Shown: positions 1 to 7,654, counted from the stretch's first letter. The stretch is DNA of 64,000 bases from Alphaproteobacteria bacterium (GCA_016783965.1 JADHVO010000001.1:124001-188000), one strand, 5' to 3'. The notes: a model not told the origin generated them from the sequence alone. A program made the numbers and translations.

Positions 1-1
1 C

Positions 2-187
2 ATGTTCACAGGCTACTCCCGTGTCAAAGCGAAGCAGCACCACTGGTACGACGTAGCGGCAAGCAGCGCCATGGCATTCGCCTTCAACTACGCCGTCGTG
101 ACGCGCTATCGCGACAATGATCGCTATGCCCTCTATGCCAGCGCCGACGGCGACAGCGTCGGCCTTCACTTCGAGGCGCACTTCTGA
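2..187 (+). CDS. PAP2-family phosphatase, C-terminal fragment
   Basis: Only the last 61 residues lie in the window; the gene starts beyond the left edge. The fragment contains SRVKAKQHHWYD, which fits the third PAP2 phosphatase signature SR-x5-H-x3-D, where His and Asp form the active site with upstream residues. A hydrophobic, Ala-rich segment follows, as expected for the last membrane helix of a membrane-bound lipid phosphatase or acid phosphatase. The substrate cannot be told from the fragment, and the Met at position 2 need not be the real start. Confidence 0.7.
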   Translation: MFTGYSRVKAKQHHWYDVAASSAMAFAFNYAVVTRYRDNDRYALYASADGDSVGLHFEAHF

Positions 188-192
188 CGGCG

Positions 193-534
193 TCAGTTCG
201 ACGGACCGTAAAAGCGTTCGCGCCACTTCCTGCAATCCATCAGCGCGCCCTGGAACACCTGCTGTTGTGTTTCAGGCCCGAAGCCTTGCGCGGCAACGTC
301 CTGCGCCCGTGCCCGAGCCGTTACCTCGCAAGCGTCGGGAGCCAGCCGCGTTCCGCTGGGCGTCACCAGCGGCGAACCGTCGAATGCGGTCGACGGGTTG
401 AGCGTCAGGTCGACATTGTTGTTGAAGAAGCGCGTCGCGAAGCCGCGCTGTGGAAGATCGGAGCAGCCGCTCAAGAGAAGTACGGCAAGAACGCTCACGC
501 CGCGTCGCCAACAAAGCATGCGCGACGCTGGCAT
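193..534 (-). CDS. Small predicted lipoprotein, function unknown
   Basis: A 113-residue product with a basic N-terminus, a hydrophobic stretch and a lipobox LLSGC near residue 25, so it is probably exported by Sec, lipid-modified on Cys and held in a membrane. The mature part is short and polar with several Cys (ACEVTARA, MDCRKW) that could form one disulfide. No known domain was recognised. The reading frame stays open to 678, but that extension would overlap the divergent gene at 677 and would bury the signal peptide, so a start at 534 (or Met at 519) is preferred. The stop lies 6 bases from the end of the convergent PAP2 gene. Confidence 0.55.
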   Translation of the reverse strand: MPASRMLCWRRGVSVLAVLLLSGCSDLPQRGFATRFFNNNVDLTLNPSTAFDGSPLVTPSGTRLAPDACEVTARARAQDVAAQGFGPETQQQVFQGALMDCRKWRERFYGPSN

Positions 535-676
535 GCCCTGCACCAACTCGGCAAGAGGGTCATGGGGCTTACGAAGATTCCCCGATCGCCGATGAGCTGC
601 CGGATCGTATCCCCGACGGCTGTTGTGGCGCATTTGGGTTGTTGGGTGTGTCAAAGTGCGCATCTGGAGGGACTTC

Positions 677-1483
677 ATGCTTGCTCGGGGTTTCGGATTC
701 GCTGGCTTATTCCTGCTCGCCTCGACTGCGTGCGCATCCGCCGTGCCGACGGACGAGATTCAGGTCTACACCAGCGATATCGAGCCGGTGGGTGTGGTTG
801 GTCTGACATGGCACAACAACTACACATCTGACGGTCCCAAGATCCCGGACTATCCGGGCGCATTGGTCGACCGTCACGCCTACAGCAGCGTCACCGAATG
901 GGCCTATGGCGTTACGCCCTGGTTCGAAGCGGGACTGTATGTCCCGCTCTTCGCCAACACACCGGGCCAAGGCTGGACGTTCAACGGCTTCAAACTCAGG
1001 GCGTTGTTCGCAAAGCCCGGCTACGCTGACAACGAATTCTACTATGGCGCCAATTTCGAATTCAGCTGGAACCAGAAGTGGTGGAAGCCTCACGTAAACA
1101 GCATAGAGATTCGTCCTATCATCGGCTTCCGTTTCGGTCCCGGCAACCGCCTCAGCATCACATTCAATCCCATCCTGGACAGCGACTATCGCGGCGGCAT
1201 CGGCGGCTTTGAATTCAATCCGGCAACGCGGCTCGACTACAGGATTGACGACACCTGGACTGCCGCGCTTGAGGAATACGACGGGTTCGGTGCGCTGCAT
1301 CGGTTCCTCCCCAGCAGCGAGCAGTCTCATGAACTGTGGCTCGCTGGCGATTACAATGGCGATCCGATCTCTGTGGAATTTGGCGCTGGCATTGGACTGA
1401 CGCCAGCCAGCGATGGCCTCACTGTGAAGCTGATGTTTTCGACCGACCTCACCGGGCCGCGCGGACTACTTGCAACGAGGTGA
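677..1483 (+). CDS. Exported envelope protein, probably beta-rich, function unknown
   Basis: Start chosen at 677 because GGAGG lies 6 bases upstream and it gives a clean Sec signal peptide (MLARGFGFAGLFLLASTACA, cleavage after about residue 22). Upstream in-frame Met codons lack this. The 268-residue product is rich in aromatic and Gly residues in alternating patterns (FYYGANFEFSWNQKWW, IEIRPIIGFRFGPGNRLSI), as in outer-membrane or periplasmic beta proteins. It does not end in the Phe typical of a barrel beta-signal. No family was recognised with confidence. It stands alone, divergent from the lipoprotein gene. Confidence 0.65.
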   Translation: MLARGFGFAGLFLLASTACASAVPTDEIQVYTSDIEPVGVVGLTWHNNYTSDGPKIPDYPGALVDRHAYSSVTEWAYGVTPWFEAGLYVPLFANTPGQGWTFNGFKLRALFAKPGYADNEFYYGANFEFSWNQKWWKPHVNSIEIRPIIGFRFGPGNRLSITFNPILDSDYRGGIGGFEFNPATRLDYRIDDTWTAALEEYDGFGALHRFLPSSEQSHELWLAGDYNGDPISVEFGAGIGLTPASDGLTVKLMFSTDLTGPRGLLATR

Positions 1484-1585
1484 GCGGTGAGTGAGATCGA
1501 CTCGTCGGCGTTTCGAGGCATGCCGCGAAACCTTGACGAGGATCAACAAAGTCCAACCGGGCACCAAGCCCCGAAGTGACATGGG

Positions 1586-1604
1586 AAAAATCGGCTGCTT
1601 CAGC
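1586..1604 (-). terminator. Possible weak terminator behind tRNA-Glu
   Basis: On the minus strand, downstream of the tRNA, a 4-bp hairpin (GCTG-AAG-CAGC, 1604-1594) is followed by a run of five T (1590-1586). The stem is short, so this is a modest candidate. Confidence 0.3.
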
Positions 1605-1619
1605 ATCATTTTTGAGAGG

Positions 1620-1694
1620 TGGCGGTCCCACCGGGAATCGAACCCGGGTTTCAGCCTTGAGAGGGCCGCGTCCTAACCGCTAGACGATGGGACC
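1620..1694 (-). tRNA. tRNA-Glu(CTC)
   Basis: A full cloverleaf can be drawn on the minus strand. The acceptor stem is GGTCCCA/TGGGACC, the D arm includes AGCGGTTAGGA, and the anticodon stem CGGCC/GGCTG encloses the loop CTCTCAA, giving anticodon CTC. The T arm is CCGGG-TTCGATT-CCCGG, followed by discriminator G and an encoded CCA end. Length is 75 bases. The T arm and CCA identify it clearly; CTC decodes Glu GAG codons. Confidence 0.95.
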
Positions 1695-1714
1695 TTGCCT
1701 GCGGAAGGCGCGCC

Positions 1715-2167
1715 TTATAGCCGTAAGCCTGCCGCAGGATCAAGCGATCCCCAGATGCCGATCTTCAAAGGCTCAAATCGCGCGCCGGTGAAGGCAAACG
1801 CACCCAGCTGAACGGGCGTTCCGGGCTCCCCGAGTGAGGCTATCAGCCAGACGAATCCTTCCTCGCCTGCCCCCGCCACGTCGCGCACCGACGGTTCGGC
1901 GGTGCCGTTCGGATGCGAGTGATAGCAGCCGACGATCTCCAACCCGTTCGCCCGCGCTGCGCGCAACGCATTGAAGTGTACTGCCGGATCGATCTCAAAC
2001 CGATCCCTAGCAGCCGACAGGTTGGGCGAGAGATGAAGTGCGGTCACGGGAATGGCATCTCCGGCGCGCGCTCCCTCAATCAGGCCGCAGCATTCATGTG
2101 GAAACGCGGCCCGCGCCTCGCTCTCGATTTGCGCCTTCAGCGCCGGAGGAAGAAGCAGCATGGTCAC
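1715..2167 (-). CDS. JAMM/MPN-domain metallopeptidase (M67 family)
   Basis: The 150-residue protein is essentially one JAB1/MPN domain. It has an ECCGLIEG segment near residue 25 carrying the Glu of the fold, and the zinc motif HSHPNGTAEPSVRD (residues about 83-96), fitting HxH-x7-S-x2-D. Free-standing bacterial proteins of this family are zinc isopeptidases, some of which act on ubiquitin-like or sulfur-carrier proteins; the substrate here is unknown. The GTG start at 2167 overlaps the upstream stop (GTGA), suggesting translational coupling with the membrane protein gene; an ATG two codons later (2161) is an alternative. It ends just before the tRNA. Confidence 0.8.
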   Translation of the reverse strand: MTMLLLPPALKAQIESEARAAFPHECCGLIEGARAGDAIPVTALHLSPNLSAARDRFEIDPAVHFNALRAARANGLEIVGCYHSHPNGTAEPSVRDVAGAGEEGFVWLIASLGEPGTPVQLGAFAFTGARFEPLKIGIWGSLDPAAGLRL

Positions 2168-2526
2168 GGCGTCGGTCCAATGCGCGACACCAGATGCCCA
2201 TCCGATGTGTCGACGATGTCGATCTCGTCCCCCGCCGCCGAATGCACATGCAGGATGAGTCGTCCCGGCTGACTTTCGGTCTTCACCACCTTGGCGCCCG
2301 GCGGCAGCGTGAAGGCTTCGGCCCCCACGGGCGCGACGCCCCCCGGCGTCACCGGCTTGCCGCTGCCGAAAATCCTGGTCGAATGACCGGTCAGTTGCAT
2401 CACGCCGCCCACAACTAGCGCCGTGACCGCCAGGATGATAAGCGCGGAGAGAATGATGACCAGAAGCCGCGCTGTGCGATACCGCAGCGTCTGTTTCTCA
2501 TCGACCGGCGCCTGAATGTCTGACAC
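2164..2526 (-). CDS. Small single-pass membrane protein, function unknown
   Basis: About 120 residues: a short cytoplasmic N-terminus, one strong membrane helix (ARLLVIILSALIILAVTALV) and a polar domain of about 75 residues, probably periplasmic (the segment GAKVVKTESQPGRLILHVHS looks beta-rich). The GTG start at 2526 was chosen because GGAGG sits 5 bases upstream; the open frame extends further but only antisense to rluD. The gene is divergent from rluD and their start regions overlap by 11 bases. Its stop overlaps the start of the JAMM gene, so the two are probably co-translated. Family not recognised. Confidence 0.7.
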   Translation of the reverse strand: MSDIQAPVDEKQTLRYRTARLLVIILSALIILAVTALVVGGVMQLTGHSTRIFGSGKPVTPGGVAPVGAEAFTLPPGAKVVKTESQPGRLILHVHSAAGDEIDIVDTSDGHLVSRIGPTP

Positions 2527-3529
2527 CAACTCCTCCGAAGACAAGCCTCGCCGCGCGCTGGTTGGCGCCGAACAGGCTGGCTGGCGGCTGGACCGTTTCC
2601 TGGCCGCCGCGCTGGGGGATATCAGCCGCTCGCGCATTCAGCAATTGCTCGAATCCGGCGCAGTCACGCACGCGCGCAAAGCCGTCAAGGACGGCAATCA
2701 CCGGGTGAAGCCCGCCGAAGCGTACACCGTCTCGGTTCCGCCGCCCGCACCCGCCGCGCCGCAAGGCCAGGACATCCCGCTCGACGTGGTTTACGAGGAC
2801 GCCGACCTCATCGTGATCGACAAGCCGGCGGGCCTTGTCGTGCATCCCGCCGCCGGCAACCCCGACGGCACGCTGGTGAATGCGCTTATCGCCCATTGCG
2901 GCAGCTCGCTTCAGGGCGTCGGCGGCGAGGCGCGGCCGGGCATCGTGCACCGCCTCGACAAGGACACCTCCGGCCTCCTGGTCGCAGCGAAGAACGAACG
3001 CGCCATGGCCAGCCTCGCCAAGCAGTTCGCCAACCATACGATCGAGCGCGCCTACCACGCCGCCGTCTGGGGCGCGCCGCAGTCAACCGAAGGCCGGGTC
3101 GAAGGCCAGATCGGCCGCAACCCGTTCGACAGGAAGCGCATGGCGGTTCTGCGCGGTGGCGGCAAGGAAGCCCGCACGCGCTACAGGGTGGTCGAGAAGT
3201 TCGGCGACCCGGCCCGCCCCTTCGCCAGCCTGGTCGAGTGCCGGCTGGAGACCGGCCGCACCCACCAGATCCGCGTGCACCTGACCCATCTCGGCCACCC
3301 GCTGATCGGCGACCCGAGTTACGGCAAGGCGCGCCAGCCGCCCCGGCCAAAGACCCCGGTTGAAGAGGTGGCTTTCACCGCCGCTGCCACGTTTCCGCGG
3401 CAAGCGTTGCATGCCTACATTCTTGGGTTCCAGCACCCTTCGCTGCACAAAACACTGCGTTTTGAACGGCCTGAGCCTGCTGACATGTTCGGGCTGATAA
3501 ATGCCTTGCGCCGCTTGAAAAAGGACTGA
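2516..3529 (+). CDS. rluD: RluA/RluD-family 23S rRNA pseudouridine synthase
   Basis: 337 residues with an N-terminal S4 RNA-binding segment (WRLDRFLAAAL..SRSRIQQLLESG, residues 23-48) and a pseudouridine synthase domain. The catalytic Asp148 sits in HRLDKDTSGLL, followed by the conserved C-terminal segment LETGRTHQIRVHL. The family isomerises uridines of 23S rRNA helix 69 in assembling large ribosomal subunits. Length and S4 domain fit RluD better than RluA, but the exact target site is inferred. I see no good Shine-Dalgarno before the ATG. The placement just before rpoH is, to my knowledge, common in Alphaproteobacteria. Confidence 0.9.
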   Translation: MSDTNSSEDKPRRALVGAEQAGWRLDRFLAAALGDISRSRIQQLLESGAVTHARKAVKDGNHRVKPAEAYTVSVPPPAPAAPQGQDIPLDVVYEDADLIVIDKPAGLVVHPAAGNPDGTLVNALIAHCGSSLQGVGGEARPGIVHRLDKDTSGLLVAAKNERAMASLAKQFANHTIERAYHAAVWGAPQSTEGRVEGQIGRNPFDRKRMAVLRGGGKEARTRYRVVEKFGDPARPFASLVECRLETGRTHQIRVHLTHLGHPLIGDPSYGKARQPPRPKTPVEEVAFTAAATFPRQALHAYILGFQHPSLHKTLRFERPEPADMFGLINALRRLKKD

Positions 3530-3672
3530 TCCGTTCCCATATCGTGCTTCGGGCTGCGGCACTTTCACGAGGCGTTGTTGTCCAACTGCGGTGGCCCGCG
3601 TTGTAGGATGGCCACGCAGACCGCGAACCGGTGCGCTTGGGCTCCGGCAGCGAGGCAAAGGGGTCGAAATTC

Positions 3673-4572
3673 ATGAGCAGTCGCGGCCTTCCCGTTCTGC
3701 AAGGCGAAGGCGGTCTCTCTCGCTATCTCTCCGAAATCCGGAAGTTTCCACTTCTGGCGCCGGAGGAAGAGTACATGCTCGCCAAGCGGTGGAAGGAACA
3801 TGAAGACCCCAGCGCCGCCCGGAAACTCGTCACCAGCCATCTGCGGCTCGTGGCGAAGATCGCGATGGGTTACCGCGGCTACGGCCTGCCGGTGTCCGAG
3901 ATCGTGGCCGAGGGCAATGTCGGCCTGATGCAGGCGGTGAAGCGGTTCGAGCCCGACAAGGGCTTCCGCCTCGCCACCTATGCCATGTGGTGGATCCGCG
4001 CTGCGATCCAGGAATACATCCTGCGCTCGTGGTCGCTGGTGAAGCTCGGCACGACGGCGAACCAGAAGAAGCTGTTCTTCAACCTGCGCAAGGCGAAGAA
4101 CAAGATCGGCGCCATCGAGGAAGGCGATCTGACGCCCGAACACGTGGCGCAGTTGTCGGATCAACTCGGCGTCAGCTCGCAGGAAGTGACGGAGATGAAC
4201 CGCCGCCTCTCGGGGCCGGATTCGTCGCTGAACACGCCGCTGCGCTCCGATTCGGAGAGTGAGTGGCAGGACTGGCTGGCGGACGACACGCTGGACCAGG
4301 AAACGCGCATGGCCGAACGCGAGGAGCTGGGCGATCGCCACAACCTTCTCACCACCGCCATGAGCGAACTGACCGAGCGCGAGCGTGACATCATCCAGGC
4401 CCGGCGCCTCCAGGACGAGCCGGCCACGCTGGAAGAGCTGTCGCAGAAATACGGCATCAGCCGCGAGCGGGTGCGCCAGATCGAGGTGCGCGCGTTCGAC
4501 AAGCTGCAGAAGAACATGAAGGCCGCGATGCACGACAAGCGCCCGGTCGTCATCGACGCGACGCCGAGCTAG
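3673..4572 (+). CDS. rpoH: RNA polymerase sigma-32 (heat-shock) factor
   Basis: 299 residues. Region 2 is seen at GLMQAVKRFEPDKGF and LATYAMWWIRAAIQEYI, region 4 at the helix-turn-helix LEELSQKYGISRERVRQIE. Between them lies the RpoH-specific box QKKLFFNLRKAKNKI, which separates RpoH from RpoD and RpoS. It directs polymerase to chaperone and protease genes. The start at 3673 matches the usual family length; an in-frame GTG-type extension from 3631 adds residues not typical of the family. AAGGGG lies about 9 bases upstream. A hexamer pair TTGTCC (3578) and TTGTAG (3601) with 17-base spacing could be a promoter. An insertion sequence sits 89 bases downstream of the stop. Confidence 0.95.
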   Translation: MSSRGLPVLQGEGGLSRYLSEIRKFPLLAPEEEYMLAKRWKEHEDPSAARKLVTSHLRLVAKIAMGYRGYGLPVSEIVAEGNVGLMQAVKRFEPDKGFRLATYAMWWIRAAIQEYILRSWSLVKLGTTANQKKLFFNLRKAKNKIGAIEEGDLTPEHVAQLSDQLGVSSQEVTEMNRRLSGPDSSLNTPLRSDSESEWQDWLADDTLDQETRMAEREELGDRHNLLTTAMSELTERERDIIQARRLQDEPATLEELSQKYGISRERVRQIEVRAFDKLQKNMKAAMHDKRPVVIDATPS

Positions 4573-4653
4573 CACATAGCCCGCATGCCGAAGCGTGGGT
4601 TCCGCGGGCGACCGCGGAGCGCGTAGCGTCGCGTTCGAGAAAAATGCCAATTC

Positions 4654-4661
4654 GTGAAATC
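4654..4661. repeat. Left target-site duplication GTGAAATC
   Basis: Eight bases identical to 6773-6780, directly abutting the left inverted repeat of the element. An exact 8-bp copy is the expected footprint of IS1595-family insertion. Confidence 0.9.
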
Positions 4662-4686
4662 CGCGTTTATCCCTTCACAACAAGTA
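4662..4686 (+). repeat. Left terminal inverted repeat of the IS
   Basis: Begins CGCGTTTATCCCTT, identical over 14 bases to the reverse complement of the right end, then diverges at three of the next eleven positions. Its inner edge touches the palindrome in front of the protease gene. Confidence 0.9.
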
Positions 4687-4700
4687 CGGTTGTACCGTAC
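4684..4700 (+). promoter_or_regulatory. Perfect palindrome before the passenger protease
   Basis: GTACGGT-TGT-ACCGTAC: 7-bp arms with a 3-base spacer, 13 bases upstream of the protease ATG and overlapping the inner end of the left inverted repeat. It may be an operator, a transposase-binding site or an mRNA hairpin next to the ribosome site (AAGGGGG, 4701-4707). The sequence does not decide between these. Confidence 0.45.
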
Positions 4701-4713
4701 AAGGGGGCGCTAG

Positions 4714-5874
4714 ATGCCCTACCAGAGCATCCGGTTTGGGGACCTAGGGTTCAAGCATAAGTTCGCAATCTGCGAGACGGCCTTTGGTCCGTCCGTAAGA
4801 TGGGTGCCATTCGGGATGCCACAGCTCTCACCGAACATAGATCAGGTTGTGTTCTACCTGTTCGGAAAAAACCCCAAGACTGGAAAGATTCAAGGACCAA
4901 AGGGCACGGGCGTTTTTGTCAGCCGCCCAGCCAGTGCGGACTTACAGCCGTTCTCACCACACATCTACGCGGTTACCGCGCGCCATGTCGTAGAGAGTGG
5001 TGCATCAATAATTCGCATAAACGCGATCAACTACGACCCGACACCCGGCACCCGTCATCTCACACACCGACTGATTGAATATGAGCCGCACGAATGGCAG
5101 TTCATCAATGATGGTGACGACATCGCGGCTATCGACATCACCGAAGAATATCACCGCGGCATAATCGACAATAAAGAGGACATTTTCCACGGGGTGAACG
5201 AATCCGATTTCGTCACGCGCGAGTTCATCGGAGAGGCGCTGGTTCGGATAGGCGAAGATGCCTTCATGCTTGGCCTGTTTACCGGCAATCCAGGCAAGAA
5301 CGCCAACCACCCGGCGGCTCGATTCGGCAATATCAGTCAGCTAGCGCCCTACGCCGATATAGTGAAGCAAGGACACGGCATTAGTCGCCCCAGCCATGTG
5401 TTCGATATGCACTCCCGACCCGGATATTCCGGCTCTCCCGTCTTTGCATATCGAACGCCGAATACCGATTTGAGCCATTTCACAGATGGAAGGTCAGCGC
5501 GCGTTGCTGACACAAGACGCCCCCATGGCACATTTCTGCGATTGCTGGGCATTCACTCCGGCCAATTCATCGAGCGGATGAGAGCGGAGAAGGCAGAGGC
5601 GGATGCAATTGTGAGCGGCGACAAACTTGCAGTTCAGAGCAGCATGACCATCGTATCGCCAGCGTGGAACATCAGCACGCTATTAGACATTCCTTACTTC
5701 CGGGAGATACGCGAAATGCGAGAAAAGAAGGCTAAGAAGGACGGCGCGCCGACGGTACAGGCAGAGGTAGTTCAAGCTGATACGGCTGACGACGCCAATC
5801 CGCAACACCGAGAGGATTTCACACGTCTGCTAAACGCGGCAGTGAAATCGCGCAAAACAGACGATCAAACATAG
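4714..5874 (+). CDS. Trypsin-like serine protease carried by the IS
   Basis: 386 residues, no signal peptide, so probably cytoplasmic. Trypsin-fold marks are in order: GTGVFVS (residues 65-70), His91 in VTARHVV, Asp136 in GDDIAAID and Ser239 in PGYSGSPVF, a full catalytic triad with the usual GxSG context. A roughly 60-residue N-terminal segment precedes the domain and a charged, probably helical tail (EIREMREKKAKK onward) follows. The start is supported by AAGGGGG 7 bases upstream. Codon use is more A/T-rich than in chromosomal neighbours. It lies wholly inside the element and its last 56 bases overlap the 3' end of the convergent transposase. No exact family name is offered; the target and biological role (defence, toxin-like, element maintenance) are unknown. 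Confidence 0.85.
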   Translation: MPYQSIRFGDLGFKHKFAICETAFGPSVRWVPFGMPQLSPNIDQVVFYLFGKNPKTGKIQGPKGTGVFVSRPASADLQPFSPHIYAVTARHVVESGASIIRINAINYDPTPGTRHLTHRLIEYEPHEWQFINDGDDIAAIDITEEYHRGIIDNKEDIFHGVNESDFVTREFIGEALVRIGEDAFMLGLFTGNPGKNANHPAARFGNISQLAPYADIVKQGHGISRPSHVFDMHSRPGYSGSPVFAYRTPNTDLSHFTDGRSARVADTRRPHGTFLRLLGIHSGQFIERMRAEKAEADAIVSGDKLAVQSSMTIVSPAWNISTLLDIPYFREIREMREKKAKKDGAPTVQAEVVQADTADDANPQHREDFTRLLNAAVKSRKTDDQT

Positions 5875-6706
5875 TGCGGTGCGAGTGGCGCATATTGCGG
5901 CGATACGAGAACTCGCTGACGTACTTCCACAGATGCTTGCGGGAGACGTGAACATGCGTGCCGCGAATAGCGCGCTTCAACTGCGACCAATGGCCTTCGA
6001 TGCTGTTGGTATGATGGATGCCGTTCACCCATTCGTCGTCGCTGTGGTTGACGGTGCCATGCACGTAGCCCATGGGCTCAAGGTTGTTGTAGCCCTTCCA
6101 TTCGTCGGTGCTGATCGTCGTGCCCTTCTCGACATTGCGTTTAATCGCGCGCTCAAGGACGTACTGACGGCGGCTTGGAACGGGACCGGCAACGATGCGA
6201 CCGTCGCGCTCCATCATGCCGAGCAACGTGGTCTTGTTCGCCATGTAGTTCGCTTGGCCTTCGCCAGTGTTGCGACCGCCGATCAGCGTTTCGTCTACTT
6301 CGACGTGACCGGAGAGTGGGCCTTGGCCGTGGCCGTCCGCGCTCGCCATCAGCTTGCGCAGTTCATGCGCCATGCGCCACGCCGTCTTGTAGGTGCAGCC
6401 GATCTGGCGCTCCAATTCCTTCGCCGCAACGCCGTGGCGCGTCGATGTCATCAGGTACATGGCGAAGAACCAGTGCGTCAGCTTCGTGCTGGACTTGTGG
6501 AAGATCGTCCCCGCGCACGGGTAGATGTGGTGCCCGCACTCTTGGCAGGCGAAGCCGCGCCGCTTCTCCATCGCGTGAAACTGGGCCTGCACACCACAGC
6601 CGGGGCAGACAATGTTCGTCCCGCCATACTGGATGTTCATGATCGCCAGAAGGCAGGCGGCGTCGTCTGGAAACTGGGCCTGAAACTGCTTGAAAGTATA
6701 TTTCAT
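5819..6706 (-). CDS. IS1595-family transposase
   Basis: 295 residues. An N-terminal zinc ribbon (CPGC at 34-37, CQEC at 54-57) is followed by the catalytic core: Asp138 in EVDETLIGG, Asp201 in STDEWKGY, then HTNSIEGHWSQLK with Asn234, Glu237 and Lys244. This zinc-ribbon plus DD-N-(E)-K arrangement is typical of IS1595-type (ISXO2-like) transposases, which cut and paste the element through its inverted repeats. AGGGG precedes the ATG by 8 bases. No frameshift or internal stop is seen, so the enzyme should be functional. Confidence 0.92.
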   Translation of the reverse strand: MKYTFKQFQAQFPDDAACLLAIMNIQYGGTNIVCPGCGVQAQFHAMEKRRGFACQECGHHIYPCAGTIFHKSSTKLTHWFFAMYLMTSTRHGVAAKELERQIGCTYKTAWRMAHELRKLMASADGHGQGPLSGHVEVDETLIGGRNTGEGQANYMANKTTLLGMMERDGRIVAGPVPSRRQYVLERAIKRNVEKGTTISTDEWKGYNNLEPMGYVHGTVNHSDDEWVNGIHHTNSIEGHWSQLKRAIRGTHVHVSRKHLWKYVSEFSYRRNMRHSHRTMFDRLFCAISLPRLADV

Positions 6707-6747
6707 GACCGCAACCCCTACCTGCTATGGATATATAGCAATGGAGT

Positions 6748-6772
6748 TACTTGCCGTCAAGGGATAAACGCG
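6748..6772 (-). repeat. Right terminal inverted repeat of the IS
   Basis: Read on the minus strand it begins CGCGTTTATCCCTTGACGG; 22 of 25 bases match the left repeat. A second, short inverted repeat TGCTAT-N6-ATAGCA (6723-6740) lies between this end and the transposase start, in its likely promoter region. Confidence 0.9.
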
Positions 6773-6780
6773 GTGAAATC
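6773..6780. repeat. Right target-site duplication GTGAAATC
   Basis: Eight bases identical to 4654-4661, directly abutting the right inverted repeat. Joining the two flanks through one copy restores an uninterrupted rpoH-PhzF intergenic region. Confidence 0.9.
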
Positions 6781-6835
6781 AATGATCACGATGTTGGGCT
6801 TTGTGAATTTTGGCCGCTAGGGATTGATCGCAGCG

Positions 6836-7645
6836 ATGAAACTGAAGATGTGGCAGGTCGATGCCTTCGCGCCGAAGGTGCTCGAAGGAAATCCCGCGGC
6901 GATCGTCCCGCTGGCGGCGTGGATCGACGACCGCCTGATGCAGAAGATCGCCAACGAGAACAACCTCGCCGAGACCGCGTTCTTCGTGAAGACCGGCGAG
7001 GGCCAATACCACCTGCGCTGGTTCACGCCTGAAGCCGAAGTCGAACTCTGCGGCCACGCCACCCTCGCCAGCGCCTGGCTGCTGTTCGAACAACTCGAAC
7101 CCGAACTGAAGCGCGTCGATTTCCGGACTCGCTCCGGCATTCTCACGGTCGAACGCGGCCGCGATGAGAAACACGTGATGTCCCTGCCCTCCGATCTGGT
7201 CGCGCCCTATGGCGACGCCGGTTTCGCGAAGCAAATCGGCGAAGCGCTGAGCACCAGTGCACCGTCGACAGTGCTTAAGGGCCGCTACGTGCTTGGGGTC
7301 TGGGACGACGCGAAGATCGTGCGAGGCCTTTCCGGCCCCGGCGATGTCGCGCGGCTCCTGCATCCGCACGGCATCTGGGGAATGATCGCGACCGCGCCGG
7401 GAGACCAGGGCTACGACTTCGTCTCTCGCTTCTTCGCGCCGGAGAAAGGCGTGCCGGAAGATCCCGTGACCGGCTCGGCGCATTGCGCACTGACACCCTA
7501 TTGGGCGAAGCGTCTCGGCAAGAAGACGCTCAAGGCCCGCCAGGTCAGCCCGCGCGGCGGCGATCTCGTCTGCACCGACGACGGCGCCCGCACCATGCTG
7601 TCCGGCCCCTGCGCGCTCTACATGACGGCGGAGATTTCGGTCTAA
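6836..7645 (+). CDS. PhzF-family isomerase/epimerase-like protein
   Basis: 269 residues with the two-lobed PhzF (diaminopimelate-epimerase-like) fold marks: GNPAAIVPL near residue 20, the conserved Glu in NNLAETAFFV, ELCGHATLA, and DPVTGSAHCAL near residue 215. PhzF itself isomerises a phenazine precursor, but no other phenazine gene is nearby, so this is a general family member of unknown substrate. ATG at 6836 is preferred over an in-frame TTG at 6824. Before the IS inserted, this gene lay just downstream of rpoH. The GNAT gene follows after 9 bases, probably in the same transcript. Confidence 0.85.
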   Translation: MKLKMWQVDAFAPKVLEGNPAAIVPLAAWIDDRLMQKIANENNLAETAFFVKTGEGQYHLRWFTPEAEVELCGHATLASAWLLFEQLEPELKRVDFRTRSGILTVERGRDEKHVMSLPSDLVAPYGDAGFAKQIGEALSTSAPSTVLKGRYVLGVWDDAKIVRGLSGPGDVARLLHPHGIWGMIATAPGDQGYDFVSRFFAPEKGVPEDPVTGSAHCALTPYWAKRLGKKTLKARQVSPRGGDLVCTDDGARTMLSGPCALYMTAEISV

Positions 7646-7654
7646 GCTTCGCGG

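Larger units (their letters stand above)
4662..6772. mobile_element. IS1595-type insertion sequence with a trypsin-like protease passenger
   Basis: A 2111-bp element bounded by 25-bp terminal inverted repeats (22 of 25 positions match) and flanked on both sides by the exact 8-bp duplication GTGAAATC. It contains only two genes, converging from the ends: a trypsin-like serine protease (4714-5874, plus) and an IS1595-family transposase (5819-6706, minus). Base composition and codon use are visibly more A/T-rich than in the flanks. The 8-bp duplication agrees with what is known of the IS1595 family, some members of which carry passenger genes. It landed between rpoH and the PhzF gene without breaking either. 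Ends and genes appear intact, so it may be active or recently inserted. Confidence 0.9.

Noticed and set aside
4601..4618. Hairpin TCCGCGG-GCGA-CCGCGGA behind rpoH as its terminator
   Set aside because: The stem is only 7 bp and no T-run follows, so an intrinsic terminator is not supported.
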